A stretch of DNA of 5,937 nt from Anaerolineae bacterium. Its GTDB lineage: Bacteria; Chloroflexota; Anaerolineae; SSC4; Amarolineaceae. Of this stretch, positions 1 to 5,509 are shown piece by piece (positions within the stretch are counted from its first letter, which is position 1; every line of letters starts with the position of its first letter). The translations under genes and the position numbers were made by a program. The notes beneath the pieces are model-generated. The model was given only the letters and a program-made list of their open reading frames with translations, was not told where the DNA came from and searched no databases. The stretch is taken from NCBI GenBank assembly GCA_013693795.1, contig CP059258.1:380334-386270 (forward strand). The letters are read 5' to 3'.

Positions 1-225
1 GATCTGATCGATCTGTTGGGCGATCGTGCCATTGGTGACGGCGTCGATGATGTTCTGGACCATCTGGGGCACGGCCAGCTGGGCGGCAGTGGAGATGAAC
101 AAGAACAGGTAGGCCAGTACCGCCAATCTCCGGTAATGGCCCAGGTATCTGATGGCACGCGCCAGCCCGTTCGGCGTGGGCCGGTTTTCCTTTGGCGTGC
201 GACGTCTGGTCGGAGCTAGTTGCAC
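1..225 (-). CDS. ABC exporter (fused permease/ATPase), N-terminal fragment
   Basis: The gene runs off the left edge, leaving 75 residues. The start is GTG at 225-223, preceded by AAGGAG at 239-234 with an 8-base gap. A basic N-terminus (TRRRTPKENR, residues 6-15) leads into the typical opening of a type-I exporter membrane domain: residues 20-33 (GLARAIRYLGHYRR) are the elbow helix, and residues 34-60 are a hydrophobic first membrane helix ending in VPQMVQNIIDAV. That last pattern (V-P-x-x-x-x-x-x-I-D) is common in half-size exporters of the MdlB/MsbA type. The ATPase domain lies outside the window, so substrate and family are inferred from the membrane start alone. The MarR gene ends 12 bases upstream, so the two are probably co-transcribed. 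A MarR regulator with an exporter often forms a drug or toxicant efflux operon, but the substrate cannot be read here. Confidence 0.75.
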   Translation of the reverse strand, partial: MQLAPTRRRTPKENRPTPNGLARAIRYLGHYRRLAVLAYLFLFISTAAQLAVPQMVQNIIDAVTNGTIAQQIDQI

Positions 226-237
226 CTTGGGTTCTCC

Positions 238-817
238 TTATGATCTCATGCTTCCGGCATGAACTGACACCGACGGGGCGGAATTGACCGTATGGCAGTC
301 ATCTACCGCGGTGTACTGCAGCAGAGACTGGCGCAGCTTGGCCAGCAGGCTGAGCAGTATGCTGCTTTCGTCAGGCGATAGTCCGGCGCACAGTTGGTTC
401 AGAAACGCGACATGCTGTGGTGCATTTTCACGGATCTGCGTACGTGCGAGGTCGGTGAGGTGAATGGTGAACGACCGGCGGTCGTTTGGGTCGAGCTGGC
501 GTGCGATGAGGCCCTGCTCCTCCAGCCCGCAGCAGCGCACTGACCGTGTTCTTGCTGACGTGCTGGTAGTGGCTCAACTGCGACGGTGACAATCCACTCA
601 TATTGCCACTGACTTCTTCGATGTACAGCCGCATCAGCAAGCCCCAGCGTGGGCCGACAGTTGATTCTCACGCAGGCGTTCGGAAAAATGCCGTCGTACA
701 GGCTGTTGACGATCCGTAACGCGCAGCAGCTCGATACCGCGTGTGTCGGTAATGCCATGCTGCTGCATGAACGCGCAAGCGTGGGTGGTTCTTGAGCTGA
801 TCCGCTGAATTGTCCAT
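238..817 (-). pseudogene. MarR-family transcriptional regulator, frameshifted
   Basis: A winged-helix regulator can be assembled across three frames. In order it reads: MDNSADQLKNH; then MQQHGITDTRGIELLRV; then LRIVNSLYDGI; then FSERLRENQLSA; then RWGLLMRLYIEEVSGNMSG; then LSPSQLSHYQHVSKNTVSAL (recognition-helix region); and finally LEEQGLIARQLDPNDRRSFT, the wing, with the family's D-x-N/D-D-R-R signature. It continues in the same frame to TAA at 240-238. About five indels are needed, near 782-790, 735, 684-690, 650-658 and 528-532. Several fall in short homopolymers. No substitution-type stop is seen. The assembled length of about 190 residues is slightly long for MarR; the last ~20 residues (VDDCHTVNS onward) may be a genuine tail. 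ATG at 829 is an alternative start; ATG at 817 has AAGGAG only 3 bases away. It likely represses itself and the exporter downstream. Confidence 0.8.
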
Positions 818-834
818 GATCTCCTTCATCGATT

Positions 835-852
835 TAGTAACACGTAGAACTA
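835..852. promoter_or_regulatory. Candidate MarR operator palindrome
   Basis: On the minus strand this reads TAGTTCTACGTGTTACTA, an imperfect 18 bp palindrome with TAGT/ACTA ends and a central ACGT. It ends only 5 bases upstream of the ATG at 829 of the regulator gene. MarR proteins usually bind palindromes of this size and autoregulate. No convincing -35/-10 pair is visible nearby, so the assignment rests on symmetry and position only. Confidence 0.27.
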
Positions 853-1109
853 TTCGAGACCGTACCATTCTCGCGCAGATCTGCCAGTTTGATGTAGGCC
901 ATCTTCCAAACGGGTGGCTACGGCGCATCAGGAATTCCAGATGTAGCCAACGATCTTATGCGCAAAGCGCACACAGAGCACAAAGCATGGCCTGGTTGTT
1001 CTGCTCTCGTACCGCGGCTCTGTGATCCAGGCGTTCTGTGTGGTTGAAGCGGCGCTGCATTTGGAATTGCTGGGCGCCCACCGCAGCGCGCCTTGGCTCG
1101 CGCTCGTTC
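853..1109. other. Intergenic stretch without supported gene
   Basis: Open frames exist here on both strands but none has a ribosome-binding site, a recognisable motif or a frame that continues sensibly into its neighbours. The frame -1 translation near 918-1060 (CALRIRSLATSGIP) could be a remnant of something, but I cannot identify it. The region must hold the promoter of the MarR-exporter operon towards its left end. Confidence 0.4.
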
Positions 1110-1344
1110 CTTCACAGCAGACGCGCCAGACGCACGAAGCCACCCGTAACACTGGCGAACTCGCCCGACAGGTACGCCTGACTCCCCCAGGCCAGCACCA
1201 CCTCACCCACCCGCGCCCACCCCGCGCCTGCCCCTTCACGACAAGCGCACCAGACGCACGAAGCCACCCGTAACACTGGCGAACTCGCCCGACAGGTACG
1301 CCTGACTCCCCCAGGCCAGCACCACCTCACCCGCCCGCGCCCAG
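1110..1344. repeat. Tandem duplication, period 124 bp
   Basis: Bases 1126-1208 recur without change at 1250-1332, and weaker similarity extends the two copies to about 1110-1220 and 1234-1344. The duplicated part is the 3' end of the unidentified minus-strand gene. Both copies encode GEVVLAWGSQAYLSGEFASV followed by TGGFVRL and then a stop: in the upstream copy the gene ends RLVRLS-stop, in the downstream copy RLARLL-stop. The second copy sits beyond the gene's stop codon in another frame, so it reads as a stranded duplicate of the C-terminus. Confidence 0.85.
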
Positions 1345-1607
1345 CGCAGCGCACCCTTGGCCCGCTCGACCGTGATCGCCGCGCCTCATCCGGCATCCGG
1401 TCAACGGCGTGCTCATCCCCACCGCGCCAGCGGCGCCGGCCCCACCGCCAGCCCCACCGCCGCGCCGCCCTCAGCCCGCGCCTGCGCCAACCGCGCCACA
1501 CGTCGCACACACTCCGCCAGGTGCTCGCCCGCCTGCGGCTCGAACACATACGCCGCCGTACGACCACCCTCCACCATCACCGCCATCACCACCATCACCA
1601 CCCCCAT
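1236..1607 (-). pseudogene. Unidentified small protein, frameshifted, duplicated 3' end
   Basis: I do not recognise this family. The start is probably ATG at 1607 or GTG at 1601, with GGAGGG at 1615-1610 (8 bases before the GTG). The stop is TGA at 1238-1236, giving about 124 codons. The N-terminal part runs through VMVEGGRTAAYVFEPQAGEH and LAECVRRVARLAQARAEGGA to LAVGPAPLARWG. The middle, DEHAVDRMPDEARR, is in a neighbouring frame. The end, AITVERAKGALRWARAGEVV followed by LAWGSQAYLSGEFASVTGGF, returns to the first frame. Two compensating indels, near 1410 and 1375, would restore a continuous soluble protein. Coding is supported by the consistent protein-like composition and by conservation of the C-terminal reading in the duplicated copy. 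An arginine-rich GC shadow frame also exists and is the main alternative. It is divergent from the VOC gene. Confidence 0.5.
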
Positions 1608-1617
1608 CTCCCTCCAA

Positions 1618-1642
1618 CCCCCAACCCCCAACCCCAACCCCC
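1618..1642 (-). other. G-quadruplex motif, telomere-like
   Basis: Four C-runs of 5, 5, 4 and 5 bases are separated each time by exactly AA, so the minus strand has four G-runs with TT loops (the pattern G5-TT-G4-TT-G5-TT-G5). This satisfies the strict G-quadruplex pattern. It lies in the short region between divergent starts: upstream of the unidentified minus-strand gene, where it would be in the 5' leader or promoter, and only 4 bases before the -35 box of the VOC gene. Confidence 0.75.
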
Positions 1643-1645
1643 AAC

Positions 1646-1673
1646 TTGACCACCCAGCCCATCCCACTACAAT
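1646..1673 (+). promoter_or_regulatory. Sigma70-type promoter of the VOC gene
   Basis: TTGACC at 1646-1651 and TACAAT at 1668-1673 are separated by 16 bases. Each box matches five of six consensus positions, and the pair ends 39 bases before the VOC start codon, giving a short leader. The G-quadruplex motif abuts the -35 box. Confidence 0.55.
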
Positions 1674-1712
1674 ACAGCAGGTCGCGTTGCCGCCGCCATG
1701 GAGGTTACAGCA

Positions 1713-2611
1713 ATGACCCATTTCATCATCGATCCCGCCACGACGATGGGCACAGTCTATCTGACCATCACCAGCATGGACCGGGCCTTACGTTTCTACG
1801 TGGACATCCTGGGATTTCGCCCGCAGGCCCGCCAGACTGGTATCGTCGCCCTGACCGCCGACGGTGAGACCCCACTGATCGTTCTCCGGGCGCAGCCGGC
1901 CGCCAGACCGCGCCCAGCGCACGACGGGGCTGTACCACATCGCCCTGCTCGTGCCCAGTCGGGCCGAACTGGGACGGACGCTGTTGCAGTTGGTAGAGGC
2001 TGAGTATCCCCTGCAAGGCGCGGCCGATCACCTGGTCAGCGAGGCCATCTATCTGGCCGATCCCGATGGCAACGGGCTGGAGATCTACCGTGACCGCCCG
2101 CGCCGAGTGGCCCGTGCAGAACGGGCAGGTACGCATGGCCACTGACCCGCTCGACGCCAAAGGGGTTGTGGAAGCGGGGCGCAGTGAGGCGCGAGCGTGG
2201 AATGGCATCGCGCCCGGCACGCATCGGCCACATGCATTTGCAGGTCTCGGCCTGCGGGCGGCCGAACAGTTCTACGTGGATGGACTGGGGTTTGGGCTGA
2301 TGCAGCGTTTTGCCCCCAGTGCCCTGTTCGTCGCGGCCGGCGGTTACCATCACCACCTCGGCATGAATACCTGGAACAGCCTGGGCGCCCCACCCACCCC
2401 GCCCGATGCGGTCGGCCTGCGCCACCTGACCATTCAACTGCCCGATGAGGCGGCATGTGCGCGTGGTACAACACGTGCAGGCGCAGGGTTTCCCGTCAGA
2501 GCGGCGGCCGGCGCCTGGTGGCTGACCGATCCCGCATCGGGCGCCGGCGTTATCCTGGTCGCCGGTCGAACTCCGCCCGCGGTGGAAGACCTGGCGGCCG
2601 CCGCGGCCTGA
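1713..2611 (+). pseudogene. Two-domain VOC dioxygenase/glyoxalase (CatE-like), frameshifted
   Basis: The ATG at 1713 is preceded by GGAGG at 1700-1704, 8 bases away; TGA is at 2609-2611. The assembled protein is about 295 residues, matching the two-domain VOC-fold extradiol dioxygenases related to Bacillus CatE (COG2514). Domain 1: TMGTVYLTITSMDRALRFYV with DILGF, then [40 protein letters not shown]. The linker is [20 protein letters not shown]. Domain 2: IGHMHLQVS, RAAEQFYVDGLGFGLMQRF, YHHHLGMNTW, VVQHVQAQGFPVRA, WWLTDP. The HMH and HHHLGMNTW histidines are in the positions expected for a metal site; the E of GNGLEIY is preserved in domain 1. The enzyme class would use Fe(II) or another divalent metal to open or rearrange a small substrate, which cannot be specified. 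About six indels are needed, near 1905-1925, 2100, 2222, 2250, 2461 and 2485, mostly in compensating pairs. Confidence 0.85.
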
Positions 2612-2637
2612 TCGGCCGGGCATAACCCCCAGGTTCA

Positions 2638-2756
2638 GTAACCACTCAGGCTGGCTCAAAGAAACCGGGTTTTTGTCTCGCAGACCAGGGTCATGGCGCG
2701 ATGAAAGACCGTTGTACAGGCGAAAACCTTGCTCGCACGAGAAAAACCTGGTTTCT
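2638..2756. repeat. Inverted-repeat element, left copy
   Basis: This ~119 bp segment recurs at 4643-4761 as a direct copy, so the two copies flank the tandem array. It begins GTAACCACTCAGG. Inside, AGAAACCGGGTTTT (from 2660) pairs with AAAACCTGGTTTCT (2743-2756), an inverted repeat with one mismatch. It has no coding frame. The shape suggests a small non-autonomous mobile element; no transposase is present. Confidence 0.7.
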
Positions 2757-2766
2757 GAACACCTGA

Positions 2767-2926
2767 CTAATACTACAACCGTACTTCGCTGGCAATGTCT
2801 CGTTGAGCCGGTGTTGCAGCCAGATTTCGGCATCCCAGACCGCTAGCGAAGCGTCTCGCGCTGGCAAGCCAGATGCTTCGGCCCAAACGACGGGCCTCAG
2901 CATGACAAGTACGGTTGTAGTATTAG
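2767..2926. mobile_element. MITE-like element, copy 1
   Basis: The core element (2771-2922) is 152 bp. In this copy the terminal inverted repeat is 20 bp and perfect: CTAATACTACAACCGTACTT at 2767-2786 and its complement at 2907-2926. The ends read TA-CTACAACC, so a TA target duplication is possible, as in IS630/Tc1-mariner-type elements, but the family is not proven. There is no transposase and no credible gene; it would have to be mobilised in trans. Confidence 0.7.
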
Positions 2927-2946
2927 GCAAGCAGATGGCGAATATC

Positions 2947-3114
2947 ATGCGTCCCTACGGGACGCTCGAGAACGTGTACGTCCCGAAGCTTAATTCATGC
3001 GTCCCTACGGGACGCTCGAGAACGTGTACGTCCCGAAGCTTAATTCATGCGTCCCTACGGGACGCTCGAGAACGTGTACGTCCCGAAGCTTATTCATGCG
3101 TCCCTACGGGACGC
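2947..3114 (+). repeat. Hairpin subrepeats, forward set, unit 1
   Basis: Four copies of the 17-mer GCGTCCCTACGGGACGC lie at 2949, 2999, 3049 and 3098. Each is a 7 bp stem with a TAC loop. The first three are followed by the same ~31 base linker containing CTCGAGAACGTGTACGTCCC, so the period is 50, 50, 49 bp. Confidence 0.95.
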
Positions 3115-3171
3115 GATGCGATGGAGAGCGAATGTCGAGCACCCTATCGGGGCGGAAGGCATAGCGCGATC

Positions 3172-3306
3172 GCGTCCCGTAGGGACGCCCGACTTTAGGG
3201 CCGAACGCCGCGACGGGGTGGAATGTATGGCGCGAGATCGCGTCCCGTAGGGACGCCCGACTTTAGCCCATGCCGCGTGGGATACGCGCCCGTCCCGTAG
3301 GGACGG
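3172..3306 (-). repeat. Hairpin subrepeats, reverse set, unit 1
   Basis: Three hairpins are in the opposite orientation (GTA loop): 3172-3188 and 3240-3256 are GCGTCCCGTAGGGACGC, and 3290-3306 is CCGTCCCGTAGGGACGG. The first two are followed by the same CCCGACTTTAG and lie 68 bp apart. The third keeps its stem through a matched change on both arms. Confidence 0.95.
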
Positions 3307-3316
3307 TTGACTCTAG

Positions 3317-3468
3317 TGCTACAACCGTACTTCGCTGGCAATGTCTCGTTGAGCCGGTGTTGCGGCCAGATTTCGGCACCCCAGACCGTCAGCGAAGCGT
3401 CTCGCGCTGGCAAACCAGATGCTTCGGCCCAAACGACGGGCCTCAGCATGACAAGTACGGTTGTAGTA
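3317..3468. mobile_element. MITE-like element, copy 2
   Basis: Same 152 bp element. Its left end is mutated (TGCTACAACC instead of TACTACAACC), so the terminal repeat has a mismatch. It shares internal variants (GTTGCGGCC, GGCAAACCAG) with copy 3 and has private changes near 3377-3390. Confidence 0.7.
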
Positions 3469-3492
3469 TTAGGCAAGCAGATGGCGAATATC

Positions 3493-3661
3493 ATGCGTCC
3501 CTACGGGACGCTCGAGAACGTGTACGTCCCGAAGCTCAATTCATGCGTCCCTACGGGACGCTCGAGAACGTGTACGTCCCGAAGCTTAATTCATGCGTCC
3601 CTACGGGACGCTCGAGAACGTGTACGTCCCGAAGCTCAATTCATGCGTCCCTACGGGACGC
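3493..3661 (+). repeat. Hairpin subrepeats, forward set, unit 2
   Basis: Four identical GCGTCCCTACGGGACGC hairpins start at 3495, 3545, 3595 and 3645, an exact 50 bp period. The linkers end AAGCTCAATTC, AAGCTTAATTC, AAGCTCAATTC, the same alternation as in unit 3. Confidence 0.95.
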
Positions 3662-3720
3662 GATGCGATGGAGAGCGAATGTCGAGCACCCTATCGGGGC
3701 GGAAGGCATAGCGCGCGATC

Positions 3721-3855
3721 GCGTCCCGTAGGGACGCCCGACTTTAGGGCCGAACGCCGCGACGGGGTGGAATGTATGGCGCGAGATCGCGTCCCGTAGG
3801 GACGCCCGACTTTAGCCCATGCCGCGTGGGATACGCGCCCGTCCCGTAGGGACGG
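3721..3855 (-). repeat. Hairpin subrepeats, reverse set, unit 2
   Basis: Reverse-orientation hairpins lie at 3721-3737, 3789-3805 and 3839-3855; the third again has the paired G-to-C/C-to-G change at its stem base. Confidence 0.95.
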
Positions 3856-3865
3856 TTGACTCTAG

Positions 3866-4017
3866 TACTACAACCGTACTTCGCTGGCAATGTCTCGTTG
3901 AGCCGGTGTTGCGGCCAGATTTCGGCATCCCAGACCGCTAGCGAAGCGTCTCGCGCTGGCAAACCAGATGCTTCGGCCCAAACGACGGGCCTCAGCATGA
4001 CAAGTACGGTTGTAGTA
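3866..4017. mobile_element. MITE-like element, copy 3
   Basis: Same 152 bp element with a perfect 16 bp terminal repeat (TACTACAACCGTACTT and its complement). Internally it carries the variants shared with copy 2. Confidence 0.7.
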
Positions 4018-4041
4018 TTAGGCAAGCAGATGGCGAATATC

Positions 4042-4210
4042 ATGCGTCCCTACGGGACGCTCGAGAACGTGTACGTCCCGAAGCTCAATTCATGCGTCCC
4101 TACGGGACGCTCGAGAACGTGTACGTCCCGAAGCTTAATTCATGCGTCCCTACGGGACGCTCGAGAACGTGTACGTCCCGAAGCTCAATTCATGCGTCCC
4201 TACGGGACGC
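4042..4210 (+). repeat. Hairpin subrepeats, forward set, unit 3
   Basis: Hairpins start at 4044, 4094, 4144 and 4194, period 50 bp, with the same linker alternation as unit 2. Confidence 0.95.
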
Positions 4211-4267
4211 GATGCGATGGAGAGCGAATGTCGAGCACCCTATCGGGGCGGAAGGCATAGCGCGATC

Positions 4268-4402
4268 GCGTCCCGTAGGGACGCCCGACTTTAGGGCCGA
4301 ACGCCGCGACGGGGTGGAATGTATGGCGCGAGATCGCGTCCCGTAGGGACGCCCGACTTTAGCCCATGCCGCGTGGGATACGCGCCCGTCCCGTAGGGAC
4401 GG
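4268..4402 (-). repeat. Hairpin subrepeats, reverse set, unit 3
   Basis: Reverse-orientation hairpins lie at 4268-4284, 4336-4352 and 4386-4402, the last with the compensated stem end. Confidence 0.95.
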
Positions 4403-4412
4403 TTGACTCTAG

Positions 4413-4564
4413 TACTACAACCGTACTTCGCTGGCAATGTCTCGTTGAGCCGGTGTTGCAGCCAGATTTCGGCATCCCAGACCGCTAGCGAAGCGTCTCG
4501 CGCTGGCAAGCCAGATGCTTCGGCCCAAACAACGGGCCTCAGCATGATAAATACGGTTGTAGTA
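4413..4564. mobile_element. MITE-like element, copy 4 (array end)
   Basis: The array stops with a complete 152 bp element that is not followed by the hairpin block. The left terminal repeat is TACTACAACCGTACTT; the right end has one change (AAATACGG instead of AAGTACGG). Internally it matches copy 1 rather than copies 2 and 3, plus private changes (CAAACAACGGG, GATAAATACGG). Confidence 0.7.
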
Positions 4565-4642
4565 CTGAGCAGTTACCACGTTCACCAGAATCTGCTCGCA
4601 GTTGGAATAGGGCCGTTGTTCTGGCTGTACACAAAGAAGGGA

Positions 4643-4853
4643 GTAACCACTCAGGCTGGCTCTAGAGAAACCGGGTTTTTGTCTCGCAGACCAGGGTCAT
4701 GGCGCGATGAAAGGCCGTTGTACAGGCGAGAACCATGCCCGCACGCGAAAACCCGGTTTCTGAACGGTTGGCTGGGAGCCTATCCGAATAACCCGGAAAA
4801 CGCGCCACAGTGTTGCCCCGTGACGGTTATTCGGATAGGCTCTGAGCAGTTAC
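4643..4853. mobile_element. Possible nested element with GTAAC..CTCAG ends
   Basis: GTAACCACTCAG at 4643-4654 and CTGAGCAGTTAC at 4842-4853 are inverted repeats matching at 10 of 12 positions. Inside are the right copy of the AGAAACCGGGTTTT element (stem arms 4666-4679 and 4748-4761) and the first 67 bp palindrome. The same right-end sequence CTGAGCAGTTAC also occurs at 4565-4576, immediately after the array, and the same left end at 2638-2649 before it. The array as a whole is therefore bounded by an equivalent pair. Treating these short matches as element ends is inference. Confidence 0.4.
4776..4842. mobile_element. 67 bp palindromic element, copy A
   Basis: GAGCCTATCCGAATAACC at 4776-4793 is perfectly complementary to 4825-4842; the 31 bases between them are shared with copy B at 5510-5576 except for one base (TTGCCCCG versus TTGTCCCG). 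Size, perfect ends and near-identity of two copies suggest a very small MITE or REP-like element. It lies downstream of the cohesin-protein gene. Confidence 0.8.
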
Positions 4854-4858
4854 AGAAG

Positions 4859-4888
4859 GGAGAACCGGCACGCTGTGGCCGGTTCTCC
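4859..4888 (-). terminator. Strong hairpin, possible terminator of the cohesin gene
   Basis: GGAGAACCGGC at 4859-4869 pairs perfectly with GCCGGTTCTCC at 4878-4888, an 11 bp stem with an 8-base loop. On the minus strand it follows the gene's stop by about 60 bases and is followed by CTTCTGT, a weak U-containing tail, so termination is plausible but not certain. Confidence 0.4.
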
Positions 4889-4915
4889 GCGGGTACTGCC
4901 TGGTTTGAGATGTCC

Positions 4916-4940
4916 CGGTGGTCACGCGGCGCGACCACCG
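4916..4940 (-). terminator. Hairpin just after the cohesin gene stop
   Basis: CGGTGGTC at 4916-4923 pairs with GACCACCG at 4933-4940 (8 bp stem, 9-base loop), starting 9 bases after the stop codon on the minus strand. There is no T-run after it, so it may be a 3'-end stabilising hairpin rather than a terminator. Confidence 0.3.
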
Positions 4941-4949
4941 ACCGTCAGG

Positions 4950-5496
4950 TCACGGGCCGCGGCGCACCCACGGCAGCCACATACGCGAGCCGATGCCCTG
5001 GCCCACGACGACGCTGCCGTCGCTGGCCGTCGTGCCCGCGGCGATGGTAGCCGCGCGGTCCGTCACGCACTTTGGTGAAAATCAACGTGCTGACGCCACT
5101 GCCCACACCCTGCAACTGAACGGTGGCCAACTGGCCACTGCCATCAGGCCCCGCGGCCGAGCCGACCGTGTAGCCGGCAAAGCGGACCGTGCCGGCCGTA
5201 CTATTGACCAGGGGCCAAGCAGGGTCGCGGTATTCCCGGTGCTGCCCAGCAGCGGACCGAGGGTCACCGTATTGACCCGAACCACCGCGGGTCGTACGTA
5301 ATGACGAATTTGAAGGCCCCCAGGTCCTGCGCACCGCTGATCTGGACCTGAAGGTTCGCCGTGGCGCCCACTGCCAGATTAAGGGGTTGGGTGACAGTGT
5401 GACGGTTGGTGCATTGGGCGTGCTGCCCACTGTGCCCACGCTGAACGTCAGTACAATGAGTAGAAGCAGCAGAACTACCCCGAAATGGCGTCGCAT
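4950..5496 (-). pseudogene. Secreted cohesin-domain protein, frameshifted
   Basis: The ATG at 5496 has AGGAGG 5 bases upstream (5507-5502); TGA is at 4952-4950, about 182 residues when repaired. Residues 1-25 (MRRHFGVVLLLLLIVLTFSV, then GTVGS) form a clear Sec signal peptide. The rest reads as one cohesin-type beta-sandwich: TVTLSP, PLNLAVGATANLQVQI, GAQDLGAFKFVITYDP (the typical strand ending in Y-D-P), VVRVNTVTLGPLLGSTGN, AGTVRFAGYTVGSAAGPDGS, GQLATVQLQGVGSGVSTLIF, VTDRAATTIAAGTTASDGSV. It ends S-R-M-W-L-P-W-V-R-R-G-P. Cohesin modules classically bind dockerins; outside cellulosomes they occur in extracellular proteins of unclear role. No dockerin or anchor is visible. Four indels are needed, near 5381-5393, 5280-5294, 5206-5218 and 5056-5072. 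It is flanked by the 67 bp palindromes and has its own promoter. Confidence 0.75.
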
Positions 5497-5509
5497 GATG
5501 TCCTCCTGG

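Larger units (their letters stand above)
2771..4412. repeat. Tandem array of three 546-549 bp units
   Basis: The units are 2771-3316 (546 bp), 3317-3865 (549 bp) and 3866-4412 (547 bp); a fourth, consisting only of the MITE, follows at 4413-4564. Each unit contains, in order, the 152 bp MITE, a 24 bp connector, three 49-50 bp subrepeats ending in a fourth hairpin, a ~57 bp connector, and three hairpins in the opposite orientation. Between units the only length differences are one lost base (3091 region) and one extra GC pair of bases (3711-3716 region). No protein-coding role is supported. Confidence 0.95.

Noticed and set aside
246..262. Small hairpin TCATGC/GCATGA near the end of the MarR gene
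   Set aside because: A 6 bp stem inside the coding tail without a T-run; too weak to call a terminator or attenuator.
810..1273. Open frames on both strands between the MarR gene and the unidentified gene
   Set aside because: No start signal, no known motif, low-complexity arginine/proline/alanine composition typical of GC-rich non-coding frames.
1357..1867. Proline/alanine/threonine-rich plus-strand frames
   Set aside because: They are antisense shadows of the minus-strand gene and of the C-rich G-quadruplex strand, and they run into the VOC gene in the wrong frame.
2036..2833. 265-codon minus-strand frame opposite the VOC gene
   Set aside because: The plus strand encodes recognisable VOC motifs across the same bases; this is the usual antisense open frame of GC-rich codon use.
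2947..4210. CRISPR array
   Set aside because: The 50 bp repeats follow one another without variable spacers; linkers are the same sequence with one-base differences, and no cas gene is present.
2803..4545. Recurring open frames of 67-215 codons in the repeat units (containing M-R-P-Y-G-T and V-P-T-G-R strings)
   Set aside because: They are translations of the hairpin repeats in several frames and on both strands at once; they have no ribosome-binding sites and recur only because the DNA recurs.
4403..5050. 215-codon plus-strand frame from the last MITE into the cohesin gene
   Set aside because: It crosses three unrelated repeat elements and lies antisense to the cohesin gene, with no ribosome site.
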